Origin: Prochlorococcus sp. AG-363-P19
GTDB lineage: Bacteria; Cyanobacteriota; Cyanobacteriia; PCC-6307; Cyanobiaceae
Reading direction: 5' to 3'
NCBI GenBank assembly: GCA_003280055.1
Contig: QCGG01000004.1
Location: 113,136 to 177,135, forward strand
DNA: 64,000 nucleotides
Shown here: positions 24,590-33,424 of the stretch, piece after piece
Position numbering within the stretch: the first letter of the stretch is position 1
Layout: every line of letters begins with the position of its first letter
The notes under the pieces: generated by a model
Database searches by the model: none
What the model saw: the letters and a program-made list of their open reading frames with translations, nothing else
What the model was told of the DNA's origin: nothing
Program-made: the position numbers and the translations under genes

Positions 24590-25831
24590 TCAATTTTGAT
24601 AGTTTAAACTTTTGAAGAAAAATGTAATTATAGACATACATAGCAAAGACATTATTAGCCATAAATGAAAAGCATGGGAATTAGTATCAAGAAACCATCC
24701 TGAGAATAATGGGACAAGTAATGCTGTTATTGCAAAGCACTGAGAGAAAATTGCTATTGAAAGTCCTCTTTTGTTAGCAGGTGTCAAATCGATTACTGCT
24801 TGAGTCGCTGTAGGAAGGAATGCTGCCAATCCAATTGAAAAGAAAACTTGTGAAAAGAAAATGATAAAAACTCCGTTTTTAAAAAGAGCTGAAAAAGCGA
24901 CAAGAAAACATCCAAACCCTAAACATAAAAGACTAAGGACCAATCCAAATCTTATCTTTCGGTCTGCCAGCCACCTGCCTAAGGGCCACTGAAAAATTAC
25001 TAATAAGAACAATTGAATGCTAATAATAGATCCACTAACAGCTTCACTTAGAGGCGGTCTTTCTAGACCACCTCTAACCATATCTAGTGGCAAAGTACTC
25101 TGCAACATTGCAAAAATACCCGTTGCCACCAAACTAATAACTAAAATCGGGAAAAGAGCTATGTACCAAGTAGGCTTTTCTGGTGAAATAGAACTATATT
25201 TATTCTCCTTAAAAGATATTCTTTCCCTTTTGGGCCACTCCGCTAATTTACTTTTGGAGAAGATATATAACAAGGAGATCATGCAAATAGCATCGAAAAA
25301 ATAAACAAGTCTAATGAATCCAATAATTGCACCAATTGTTCCTAATAGAGCTCCCAGAGCCATTCCTAAAGCATCTGCACTCCTTACCAGTGCGTAACCT
25401 CGCCGGGAAGAGAATTTGTCGCAACTAAGACTTACAGCCAATTCAGCTGCGGGCCAATAAATTCCTGCAGCGAAACCTATTAGCAACTGACCTAATAAGT
25501 AAGAGCTGAATTCATCTGCTCTGACCAAGGAGAAATCAGCCAATAGAGTAAAAAGGCAACTAAAACCTATAAGAAAAGAGCAGGAAACCTTACTATCAAG
25601 AAGAAAACCACTAAGAAACCTTGAGAATGTTCCTACCAATGCAGCAATTGCGATTCCAACTCCAATTTGAGAAGCATCAAAACCAAACTGGTTAAATGCC
25701 ATTGGTGTTAAATAAATAACGCCACCTGCCCCCAAAGAAGCCAATACACGGACTCTTGTAATCATCTGAAGAGCAACGGGAAACTGGCCCCACCAACTCC
25801 ATGGATTCAGCTTTTCTACTAAGAAAGTCAA
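24590..25831 (-). CDS. Major facilitator superfamily transporter
   Basis: 413 aa, about 12 hydrophobic helices. The first half has LSGFLLDSKVS between helices 2 and 3, and PLGRWLADRKIRFG is the equivalent loop in the second half, an MFS duplication mark (G-x-x-x-D-R/K-x-R/K). Substrate unknown; related cyanobacterial proteins are usually annotated as drug or sugar efflux. The TTG start overlaps the divergent DUF1400 gene by 31 bases; an ATG at 25765 (MITRVRVLASLG) would remove the overlap, but NPWSWWGQFPVAL upstream looks coding. Confidence 0.88.
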   Translation of the reverse strand: MTFLVEKLNPWSWWGQFPVALQMITRVRVLASLGAGGVIYLTPMAFNQFGFDASQIGVGIAIAALVGTFSRFLSGFLLDSKVSCSFLIGFSCLFTLLADFSLVRADEFSSYLLGQLLIGFAAGIYWPAAELAVSLSCDKFSSRRGYALVRSADALGMALGALLGTIGAIIGFIRLVYFFDAICMISLLYIFSKSKLAEWPKRERISFKENKYSSISPEKPTWYIALFPILVISLVATGIFAMLQSTLPLDMVRGGLERPPLSEAVSGSIISIQLFLLVIFQWPLGRWLADRKIRFGLVLSLLCLGFGCFLVAFSALFKNGVFIIFFSQVFFSIGLAAFLPTATQAVIDLTPANKRGLSIAIFSQCFAITALLVPLFSGWFLDTNSHAFHLWLIMSLLCMSIITFFFKSLNYQN

Positions 25832-27405
25832 CTAAAAAAATTGCTTTGATAATCGCTAGCAGTTTGATGCTTTCATGGATGGCCTTTACGAAAATAGAGG
25901 CGGCTGATCAACTGGAAGTCGTAATAGATGGAACAGTTATTCCAGTGTCAATTAAAGAATTGACTGAATGGGGTCGTGGAAAGAAAAGCTCATCTGAACT
26001 GGCTAACTGGCTTAACTTGCTAGAACCAGAAAATCGCCAAGGCCTAATCAAAATCCTAAAAGCACCTTTATTAAAAGAGCTCAGTCTGGGGAGGCAAATG
26101 TTAAGAAGCTGGGCCGGTCAAGAACTATTAGACGAAATTAGTGACTTTTTATTGGTAGATAGCGACAGGAGTGGAGTTAAATTATTCAATACCCTCGAGG
26201 TTTTGCTCGATATTCAACCAGAAGTAAGCACTCTTGATCTTCTAGAAGCTCTACCAGCAGAAAATATCCGACTTGACTTAGATGCTTTGTTCCTACTAGC
26301 TAATAAATGGAAATTGCAATTAGAAAGTCAACAAAAACTTTCAGAAGCTCTAGGCAAACTCTCCTCCTCCAAATCTAGAGAAGAGGATCAACTTATTGGA
26401 AATGAATCGGAAGGTGTAAAACCAAAAACAACCCCTCTTGAAGTGAATCATCGTTCTAATCCTTTAATTCTTGAAGTTTGGAACTCAACTCAAAGAAAAG
26501 AAAAAAGAGAGAGCTGGGTTCTTCTCATGCCAGGCCTTGGTGGAAGTCAACATCATTTCCGTTGGCTTGCAAAACACCTCAATAACCAAGGATGGCCAGT
26601 GGTAGTGCTTGAGCATCCTGGAAGCGATAGTAAAGCGGTACAAGCGTTACTGGAAGGACGAAAACCAGCACCTGGTGCAGAAGTTATTCCTGAGAGGATG
26701 GAGGATCTTGAAGCAGTTATTTCAGCTAAGCGAAGGGGTGAATTGGGTATAAAGGCAGACAAAATAGTGCTAATGGGACACTCCCTAGGAGCACTTACAG
26801 CTTTCTTTGCGGGAGGTGCAACTCCTAAAGCTGGACTCCAGAATCGTTGCCAAAAAGCCCTCAAAGATCTTGCTCTTACAAATCTTTCACAACTCCTACA
26901 ATGTCAATTAAGTGATGTGAAGTTAAAAAAGAAAGAAAAAATTCCAGAGCTCCAAGCTATTGTTGCTTTAAACAGTTTTGGAAGCTTACTTTGGCCTGGA
27001 AATGGTGACGCATCCATAACTGTTCCTGTATTGATGGCAGGAGGAACACTAGACCTGATAACACCTCCATTAAGTGAACAATTAGGTTTGTTACTTGCTC
27101 TACCTTCAAATAACAAAAATGTAGCCATAGTAATTGAGGGCGCAAGTCATTTTTCACCCATAGGACTTGATCAAAACGACCAGAATTCCTCAACGGAAGA
27201 TCTTTTTAAACTCAGTGAAGATTTAGTTGGAATTAAACCATTAGAAGTTCAGCGACTATTAGCCCGAGAAATAACTATTTTCTTAAAAAACGTTGAAAGT
27301 AAAAATTCAGAAAACACGAACTTTTCAGCACACAAGCAAATAAATAACATTCGGATTCACCGCCTCTACCGACCAACAGTAATAAAGCTTCTGAACTCTC
27401 AATAA
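25801..27405 (+). CDS. Secreted alpha/beta hydrolase with N-terminal DUF1400
   Basis: 534 aa. A signal peptide (IALIIASSLMLSWMAFTKIEA, residues 14-34) is followed by the DUF1400 domain at about 38-180, a cyanobacterial extension with the repeated helix pattern EWGRGKKSSSELANWL. The hydrolase part begins near 237 (WVLLMPGLGGSQHHF). The nucleophile elbow is GHSLG (Ser328), with a probable Asp in GGTLDLITPP and His in IEGASHFSP. This is the dienelactone-hydrolase/lipase fold. Substrate unknown. Its 3' end overlaps the convergent permease gene by 7 bases. Confidence 0.88.
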   Translation: MDSAFLLRKSTKKIALIIASSLMLSWMAFTKIEAADQLEVVIDGTVIPVSIKELTEWGRGKKSSSELANWLNLLEPENRQGLIKILKAPLLKELSLGRQMLRSWAGQELLDEISDFLLVDSDRSGVKLFNTLEVLLDIQPEVSTLDLLEALPAENIRLDLDALFLLANKWKLQLESQQKLSEALGKLSSSKSREEDQLIGNESEGVKPKTTPLEVNHRSNPLILEVWNSTQRKEKRESWVLLMPGLGGSQHHFRWLAKHLNNQGWPVVVLEHPGSDSKAVQALLEGRKPAPGAEVIPERMEDLEAVISAKRRGELGIKADKIVLMGHSLGALTAFFAGGATPKAGLQNRCQKALKDLALTNLSQLLQCQLSDVKLKKKEKIPELQAIVALNSFGSLLWPGNGDASITVPVLMAGGTLDLITPPLSEQLGLLLALPSNNKNVAIVIEGASHFSPIGLDQNDQNSSTEDLFKLSEDLVGIKPLEVQRLLAREITIFLKNVESKNSENTNFSAHKQINNIRIHRLYRPTVIKLLNSQ

Positions 27406-28421
27406 TCAACTCTTGGGTCAATATAAGCAACCATTAGATCAACTATAACACTAACCCAAACAACTAGAGCTGCAACAACAACTACTATTCCCTGTACAAC
27501 AGGATAATCTCTTTGAGAGATTGCTTCCTGAAGTCTCAAAGCTAAACCTGGCCATGAAAATGTTAGTTCTATAAGTAATACTCCGCCAATCAATGAAGCA
27601 ATAGTAATTCCTATAATCGTTAAAACGGGTAGCAATGCATTGGGTAAAGCATGACGAAGAATTACCCGTCGTTCTCTCAATCCTCTACATCTTGCAGCTT
27701 CAACATAATCAGAATTCAAAGTTCTAGAAAGGTTTAGTCTTAATGCTCGACTAAAAATACCACTAAGCAATATCCCTAAAGTACAAGCAGGAAGCACTAA
27801 GTGCCTCAAAGCACCTCTTAAAGCATCATAATCAGCAGCAAATATACTATCTAAAATAAGAAACCCTGTTCCTTCAGGCTCCAACATTGAAGGAGGGAAA
27901 CGTCCCCCCACAGGAAGCCAACCTAAAAGGACAGCAAAACAAAGTTGTGCCATCATGGCAGCCCAGAAAGGGGGTAAAGCATAAGTTCCTATTCCATAAA
28001 AACGACCTGCAAGATCAATCGTTTTTTCTGGTTTGGCTACACCACTAAAACCGACAACAAAGCCTAAGCAGATTGCAACGACTAATGCAAAGAATGCAAG
28101 TTCAATACTTGCTGGAAGGGTGGAAAAAATGATCTTTGAGACAGGTTCTTGGTTGATTAATGCACTTCCAAAATCTCCATGAAACAAACCAGTTATAAAA
28201 TGAAAATATTGACTATAAATAGACTTATCTAAACCTAGTTCTATCCTAAGAGCCTCACGTGCGGAAGCCGAGGCTCGAGTACCCAGGACAGCATCAACAG
28301 GATCACCAGGAGCAACCCTTAGCAATAAAAAAACTAGCGTTGCAACCAACCAAAGCATTACCGGGGCAAGAGCCAACCGAGTAATGCCATATCTAAAAAG
28401 AGATCTACCTGTTTTTACCAT
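27399..28421 (-). CDS. ABC transporter permease, peptide/nickel (DppB) type
   Basis: 340 aa, six membrane helices. N-terminal signature LLRVAPGDPVDAVLG after the first helix is typical of DppB/OppB. The EAA loop reads EAARCRGLRERRVILRHALPNA. It is transcribed after the binding-protein gene with a one-base overlap. A DppC-type partner and ATPases are not in the window and must be elsewhere. The system imports oligopeptides or a similar solute; the exact substrate is unknown. Confidence 0.93.
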   Translation of the reverse strand: MVKTGRSLFRYGITRLALAPVMLWLVATLVFLLLRVAPGDPVDAVLGTRASASAREALRIELGLDKSIYSQYFHFITGLFHGDFGSALINQEPVSKIIFSTLPASIELAFFALVVAICLGFVVGFSGVAKPEKTIDLAGRFYGIGTYALPPFWAAMMAQLCFAVLLGWLPVGGRFPPSMLEPEGTGFLILDSIFAADYDALRGALRHLVLPACTLGILLSGIFSRALRLNLSRTLNSDYVEAARCRGLRERRVILRHALPNALLPVLTIIGITIASLIGGVLLIELTFSWPGLALRLQEAISQRDYPVVQGIVVVVAALVVWVSVIVDLMVAYIDPRVDY

Positions 28422-30022
28422 TAAATTCGTCTCAAACGTTGCAGTAAAAGTTGCCCACTTCCATCAAATTCAGGTTTAGTGAATTGATTTTGAGACCATG
28501 CTCTAGGAGTTACAAGCCAAACAGGTAAATAAGCACCTCCTGAAGCGGCTTTTCGTTCAATAGACTTTAGGAACTGATCACGTTCATCACCAAAGCTCTT
28601 TTCACTAGCTCTTAAAATCCTCTCCATACCAGCAGTAGTCCAAAAGCTTCCACTTATTACAGCTTCACCCTCTTCACAATAAGAGCCTATCGACTTGGTG
28701 CAGCTTAAAAAAGGAGTCAAATACGACTCAAAATCTGGATAGGAGCCTCTCCAATCAAGCATCACTGCATCAAAGGCACCTTGACCAAGTTGTTTGTAAA
28801 CGGTAACTGATTCAACCCCGTGCAACTTGAGCTCTAAACAATCAGAAAGATCTCTGTTGATTTGCTCCTTCCAGGTTAGTCCTAATAACTTGTCAGCGGG
28901 AACATTTGAACGATAAGTAAAAGGTATTATCAATTTCTTACCATTACAATAACCAGCACTCTTAAATAATAAATTGGCTTTTTTAGGGTTATAAACAGGC
29001 CATGGATTGTCTTGGTACTTTTTCAATGATGGTGGCACTAAAGATCTCAATGGTTTACGCATGCCATAACTAACTCTATCAACCATAAGTCTTCTATCTA
29101 TACTGTAAGACAAAGCCGTTCTGATAACTTGTTTATTTAAAGGCTTAATATTGCTCCTAAATGTTATATATCCAATCTCCATGGCAGGTCCTTCACCTTC
29201 TCTAATATCCCCTCTAAGAAACATATTGTGCAATGCTAAATACTGGTCTTCATCTAAGGCATTTGACAAAAGGACATCTATTTCCCCAGTCTTCATTCCC
29301 CCAAACAATGCTGTTGAATTACTAAGTTTGACAAAATCAATGCCAGAATTTTGGACTGGTTTACCCCAATAATAAGAAAAGGGCTCTAGCCTTTGTATTT
29401 GCCTATCAAATCTTGTCAGTCTATATGGTCCCGTTCCCACGAATTTATCATTAAGAAACTTATTTTTATGGTTTTGATAAGCACTGGGAGAGACTGGTGT
29501 AAGGTTTATTGAGGTAAGCAATCTAGTAAAAGAACTTGATGGCCTTGTAAGCTTTATACTAATTAAATAAGGATCAGAAGTTTCTATCGAAGAGATTCTT
29601 CCGGCAAGCAAATAATTCAACCTTCCTATACGCATAAATCGTCTAAGACTGAAGGCCATCGCGTACGAATCAAAAGGAGTTCCATCATGAAAAAGAACAT
29701 CTTTCCGAAGTGGAATAGAAATGGTCTTTCCTGAGTCACTTATGACGGGCAATGACGATGCCAACCTGGGTTCGAGCGAACCATTTTCATCAATGCGATA
29801 AAGGGTATCCCCTAACCCACTAAGAAGCTGAAGCGCATCAAAAGTACTTGCCTGGGCTGGATCCAGAGATGTTATTTTCCCTGCACTGGCTACAACTATA
29901 CGTGTGTCATCCGTCTTGGGCTGACATGAAACTAATAACGAACAATTAATAAGTAAAAAAAGGTTTGCAAGATGGGTATAAGGCTTTTCAGAAAAAAGCT
30001 TGAGTATGTTCTTAAGAATCAA
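28421..30022 (-). CDS. ABC transporter substrate-binding protein, family 5 (lipoprotein)
   Basis: 533 aa. Lipoprotein signal with lipobox LLVSC (Cys33). The family-5 body includes ITSLDPAQASTFDALQLLSG near the N-terminus and the conserved FHDGTPFDSYAMAFSLRR segment. KLTRPSSSFTRLL and NFVGTGPY-like (FVGTGPYRLTRF) motifs follow. It delivers peptide-like substrates to the permease immediately downstream. Its start overlaps the end of the 70-residue gene 30019 by four bases, so the three genes appear to form one transcript. Confidence 0.93.
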   Translation of the reverse strand: MILKNILKLFSEKPYTHLANLFLLINCSLLVSCQPKTDDTRIVVASAGKITSLDPAQASTFDALQLLSGLGDTLYRIDENGSLEPRLASSLPVISDSGKTISIPLRKDVLFHDGTPFDSYAMAFSLRRFMRIGRLNYLLAGRISSIETSDPYLISIKLTRPSSSFTRLLTSINLTPVSPSAYQNHKNKFLNDKFVGTGPYRLTRFDRQIQRLEPFSYYWGKPVQNSGIDFVKLSNSTALFGGMKTGEIDVLLSNALDEDQYLALHNMFLRGDIREGEGPAMEIGYITFRSNIKPLNKQVIRTALSYSIDRRLMVDRVSYGMRKPLRSLVPPSLKKYQDNPWPVYNPKKANLLFKSAGYCNGKKLIIPFTYRSNVPADKLLGLTWKEQINRDLSDCLELKLHGVESVTVYKQLGQGAFDAVMLDWRGSYPDFESYLTPFLSCTKSIGSYCEEGEAVISGSFWTTAGMERILRASEKSFGDERDQFLKSIERKAASGGAYLPVWLVTPRAWSQNQFTKPEFDGSGQLLLQRLRRI

Positions 30023-30231
30023 AGAGTTTGAGAAAGTTCATTCAGGGATACCTTCGCACACCTTCTTGATGGTGTTATTTGTTGAAGTGGAACCTCAAAA
30101 ACAGGAGATCCGTTTGGCAAAAGTGGCCACCTTCTCAACCAACAGCGGTTGTGATGATCATCAACTCCAATCACTTGGAAGAACTCCTCACCACTTGTGA
30201 GTTGAACACAGTCGCCCTGATGGATATCCAT
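30019..30231 (-). CDS. Conserved small cyanobacterial protein
   Basis: 70 aa, soluble and SH3-like in appearance: GDCVQLTSGEEFFQVIGVDD, then a Trp/Arg-rich middle (NRCWLRRWPL) and FEVPLQQI. The first strand pattern is like a KOW/SH3-type barrel. I recall such short proteins as conserved in marine cyanobacteria, without function. First gene of the transport operon; translationally coupled by a 4-base overlap with the binding-protein gene. Confidence 0.75.
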   Translation of the reverse strand: MDIHQGDCVQLTSGEEFFQVIGVDDHHNRCWLRRWPLLPNGSPVFEVPLQQITPSRRCAKVSLNELSQTL

Positions 30232-30389
30232 AACAGGTTAGATTTCAATAAAGTGTCTTTGATCTTTTAGGTTCATGCAAACGTCCTGATTGCCCACTTG
30301 CCAGGAGAAGTCAGCATCTGCGAACTTGTCCATATTCCACATATAGCAATTCTCAACCTTTCACGGCTACACAAGGTCACTAAGTGTTT

Positions 30390-31706
30390 TTAAAGACATG
30401 CAAAATGAGCAGAGACTCCTTTGACTTCAGATAGTGAATCTATAGCAATTAGTGCTTTATGCATTTGGCCGTAACTTACTTCATGAGTAATAACAACAAT
30501 CTCTGCTTTTTCCGAACAAGCATCGAATTGCACTATTGATTGAATTGAAACTCCCTGGTTTCCAAAACAGGTTCCTATCGAACCAATCACACCTGGCGTG
30601 TCATCTGCACTGAGACGAACATAATTTCTTTGAACAACTTTTTTAGGGTCTGCAATGTGACACAAACGCCAGCTAGAAGCAGAAAGCAAAGGATCAGTAA
30701 AGCCCTTGCCTTCCCCAATCTGATTAATTCCTGCAATATTGAGTATGTCTGCCACCACAGCTGAAGCCGTAGGACCAGAGCCTGCTCCTGGCCCATAAAA
30801 CATCACTTTCCCTACAGGTTCACCTTCAACCAATATCGCGTTATTCACCCCATTAACACCCGCCAGTGGATGATCAAATGGAATCAAAGTCGGTTGAACA
30901 CGAATACCAAGAGGCAAAGATTCTTCTTCTGTGGTACCTGGGTCGATACATTCACAAACAGCAAGTAGCTTTACACAAAAACCAAGTTGTTTTGCATAGT
31001 CAATATCAAGTGCATTTAAGTCACTTATTCCTCTAGTCGGAATTGCTTCACGATCAACTGACCCACCAAAAGCCAGACCACTAAGGATGGCAATCTTATC
31101 TGCGGCATCAATACCCTCAATATCTGAAGCAGGATCAGCTTCAGCGAACCCAAGTTGCTGAGCTTCTTTGAGAACCTTCAAAAAAGGAACCCCCTCTTTT
31201 GCCATGCGGCTGAGTATGTAATTAGTAGTCCCATTAATGATTCCGCTTACTCGTTCTATTCGATTAGCTCCTAAAGATTGTTTTAGCGGCTCAATAATTG
31301 GGATTCCACCACCAACCGCTGCCTCAATAAGCACATAAACACCGGCCTTAGAAGCAGCCGAAGCAATTTCTTCTCCATACCTTGCAATAACTGACTTGTT
31401 AGCAGTCACAACAGATTTACCTGAGGCAATTGAACTCAAAATTAATTTTCTAGCCGGCTCAATTCCTCCCATAACCTCCACAACTATTTGCACACGAGGA
31501 TCATCTACAACTTCTTGGGGATTGGTAGTAAGTAACGAAGATGGTATATGGACTTGTCTTGAACGCTCGATGTCTCTTACCGCTACACGAACTAAATCCA
31601 GTTGTTTAACAAGGGGGTTTCTCCCTTCGGCACTTTTAAGAATATTCACCACACCACTACCTACAGTTCCAAGACCTAATAGGCCTATCCCGATTCTTTT
31701 ATTCAT
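30390..31706 (-). CDS. hom: Homoserine dehydrogenase
   Basis: 438 aa. The N-terminal NAD(P)-binding fold has GLLGLGTVGSGV (7-18). The catalytic domain shows VSGIINGTTNYILSRM and EADPASDIEGIDAADK, both diagnostic. A C-terminal ACT domain (about 355-438, YVRLSADDTPGVIGSIG) gives threonine feedback control in this family. It reduces aspartate semialdehyde to homoserine for threonine and methionine synthesis. It is downstream of sufE on the same strand with a 39-base gap. Confidence 0.97.
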   Translation of the reverse strand: MNKRIGIGLLGLGTVGSGVVNILKSAEGRNPLVKQLDLVRVAVRDIERSRQVHIPSSLLTTNPQEVVDDPRVQIVVEVMGGIEPARKLILSSIASGKSVVTANKSVIARYGEEIASAASKAGVYVLIEAAVGGGIPIIEPLKQSLGANRIERVSGIINGTTNYILSRMAKEGVPFLKVLKEAQQLGFAEADPASDIEGIDAADKIAILSGLAFGGSVDREAIPTRGISDLNALDIDYAKQLGFCVKLLAVCECIDPGTTEEESLPLGIRVQPTLIPFDHPLAGVNGVNNAILVEGEPVGKVMFYGPGAGSGPTASAVVADILNIAGINQIGEGKGFTDPLLSASSWRLCHIADPKKVVQRNYVRLSADDTPGVIGSIGTCFGNQGVSIQSIVQFDACSEKAEIVVITHEVSYGQMHKALIAIDSLSEVKGVSAHFACL

Positions 31707-31745
31707 AACAAGTTTTTCTAATTAATCATTGGAAACACAACTCTA

Positions 31746-32213
31746 TTAACTAGAGGTGCCTTGAACAGGAGAACCTTGCATCTCATGAGCAAGAGTCTTC
31801 ATAGTAAGGAAAATGTTCATAAAACCATTCGCACGTGAAGGAGTGAGACTCACAATCAGACCAGTCTCTTCAATAAAACTTGGGTCAATTGCCAAAACCT
31901 CCTCTGTCGTTAAACCAGACATGCCGTTGATCAATAAAGCAAGCAAGCCTCTTGTGATAAGAGCATCTGAATCTCCATACCAAATTAGTTTTTCATTTTT
32001 GCGTTCTAGAGATATATGAACCTGGGAAACACAACCCTTTACACGAACTGACTTAGAAAGGAGTGAAGGATCCAAGCGAGGTAGTTTTTTCGCAAGCCAA
32101 AGTACATACTCATATTTTCTTTTTGGATCCTTTGTCCTTTGAAGTTTGGAAACCATCTCATCTAAGGCCTCACTACCAAAGCTTTTAATGGAATCACTGG
32201 AATTTTGATTCAT
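31746..32213 (-). CDS. sufE: SufE cysteine-desulfurase sulfur acceptor
   Basis: 155 aa. The sulfur-accepting cysteine is Cys61 in VKGCVSQV, the family motif. Other signatures are YEYVLWLAKKLP near the N-terminus and ITRGLLALLINGMSG. SufE takes persulfide sulfur from SufS for Fe-S cluster assembly, which supports photosystem I and ferredoxin. The start codon overlaps the stop of the upstream cyclo-ligase by one base (TGATG), implying coupling. Confidence 0.94.
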   Translation of the reverse strand: MNQNSSDSIKSFGSEALDEMVSKLQRTKDPKRKYEYVLWLAKKLPRLDPSLLSKSVRVKGCVSQVHISLERKNEKLIWYGDSDALITRGLLALLINGMSGLTTEEVLAIDPSFIEETGLIVSLTPSRANGFMNIFLTMKTLAHEMQGSPVQGTSS

Positions 32214-32794
32214 CAGTTGTTGGGTAAACAGAACGAGAATCCCGCTTCGCTAATCCAACCGTTAAAAGGCACGTCCCAGGAATCACGGGGTAACGGATTA
32301 GATGATACGCAAACCTGTGGCAAGACAACAAGGGCAGGAATCGATCTCCAAGAATCATGACTTCTAAGACGATCAAAATAGCCACCACCATATCCAAGCC
32401 TTGTCCCAGCATTGTCAATTGACAATGCTGGGACAAGTAAAAGCTTTATATCTTCAGCCTGAAGACTAGGGCAGTGAATTGGTGCAGGAATTCCATGAAC
32501 ATCTTTTCCAAGAGACGAATCATTCCAAGCATGGTATGAAAGCCCGCCATTAAGCCCAGATACTGGCAAAGCCAATGAAAACTTGAGACAATTAGCCAAA
32601 GAACGCAAATCAATTTCTCCTTGCAATGGCCAATAAATCCCTATATACCCCTCTGACTTATTTTCAATCAAGAATTGTTCTAGGTAATTACAGACTTGCT
32701 TGAAAATTAATTTCTGAACAACTTGATAACTTGTATTTCTAAGTTTAAGGTAAAAACTCCTTTTCTCTTCCTTGATATTATCAACAGGTGTCAT
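32213..32794 (-). CDS. 5-formyltetrahydrofolate cyclo-ligase
   Basis: The track ORF starts at 32857, but the first 21 residues look untranslated; I choose the ATG at 32794 (MTPVDNIKEEKRSFY), giving 193 aa, the normal length. It converts 5-formyl-THF to 5,10-methenyl-THF with ATP. The ATP-binding motif DNAGTRLGYGGGYFDR and the N-terminal basic helix are visible. The folate context recurs in this window (folE, folD). The coding region contains a 38-base perfect palindrome at 32400-32437. Confidence 0.92.
   Translation of the reverse strand: MTPVDNIKEEKRSFYLKLRNTSYQVVQKLIFKQVCNYLEQFLIENKSEGYIGIYWPLQGEIDLRSLANCLKFSLALPVSGLNGGLSYHAWNDSSLGKDVHGIPAPIHCPSLQAEDIKLLLVPALSIDNAGTRLGYGGGYFDRLRSHDSWRSIPALVVLPQVCVSSNPLPRDSWDVPFNGWISEAGFSFCLPNN
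32400..32437. repeat. 38-base perfect palindrome inside the cyclo-ligase gene
   Basis: Arm CTTGTCCCAGCATTGTCAA is followed at once by its exact reverse complement, 19 bp each with no spacer. It encodes VPALSIDNAGTR in the reading frame, just before the ATP-binding glycine motif. Such a long spacerless palindrome in coding DNA is unexpected by chance. Confidence 0.9.
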
Positions 32795-32956
32795 TTTTAA
32801 TTCAAGCGTTTGCACGAATCGATAATTATAAAGTATTGCAGAAACATATCTGTTCACCCATAAGAATAACGTTAGTTATTATAATAACATTATTCAAATA
32901 ATTTTAAACTCTTATTTATATAATCCAAGAAAGTTTGGCAAAAATAAATAATCGTT

Positions 32957-33421
32957 TTATTTTTGAAACCATGCTGTCAAAGCAATTGCAAGTGCATCTC
33001 CTGCATCATCTGGTCGAGGCGGAGTGATCAGATTCAACTCTCGCATGACAGCCTCAAGAACTTCATTTTTATCAGCTTTACCTGAGCCTGTCAGCACAAG
33101 CTTAATTTGCATAGGAGGAAATTCAACAATCGGTATAGAAAACCTAGCCAAAGTCATTATCAAGACACCTCTTGCCTGCACGACACTAATAGTTGTACTG
33201 GAACGGTAAAAGAAGAACTTTTCAACAGAAGCGAGATCTGGTTTCCAAATGCGAATTAGCTTTCTCAAATCATTTGCAATTTCCACCATTCTTTCCCCCT
33301 CTTTATAAGAGGGGTCTGTACGAATTATTCCGCAATCAAGCATTGTTTTCTTTTGATTATCTATATCAATCAATCCATAACCCACCCTTGCCAGACCTGG
33401 GTCGATACCAATTATTCTCAA
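32957..33421 (-). CDS. ruvC: Holliday junction resolvase RuvC
   Basis: 154 aa, the usual RuvC length. Acidic catalytic residues are visible: Asp7 in [12 protein letters not shown], Glu in [11 protein letters not shown] and the Asp pair in [13 protein letters not shown]. It cuts four-way DNA junctions during recombination together with RuvAB. It starts 3 bases after the chlI stop and is probably co-transcribed with it. Confidence 0.97.
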   Translation of the reverse strand: MRIIGIDPGLARVGYGLIDIDNQKKTMLDCGIIRTDPSYKEGERMVEIANDLRKLIRIWKPDLASVEKFFFYRSSTTISVVQARGVLIMTLARFSIPIVEFPPMQIKLVLTGSGKADKNEVLEAVMRELNLITPPRPDDAGDALAIALTAWFQK

Positions 33422-33424
33422 AAC

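Noticed and set aside
30242-30334. 31-codon minus-strand frame before the 30019 gene
   Set aside because: Short, no ribosome-binding site and no family pattern; probably 5' leader sequence.
32194-32436. 80-codon ORF overlapping sufE and the cyclo-ligase
   Set aside because: Shadow frame across two well-supported genes; its open length partly reflects the palindrome.
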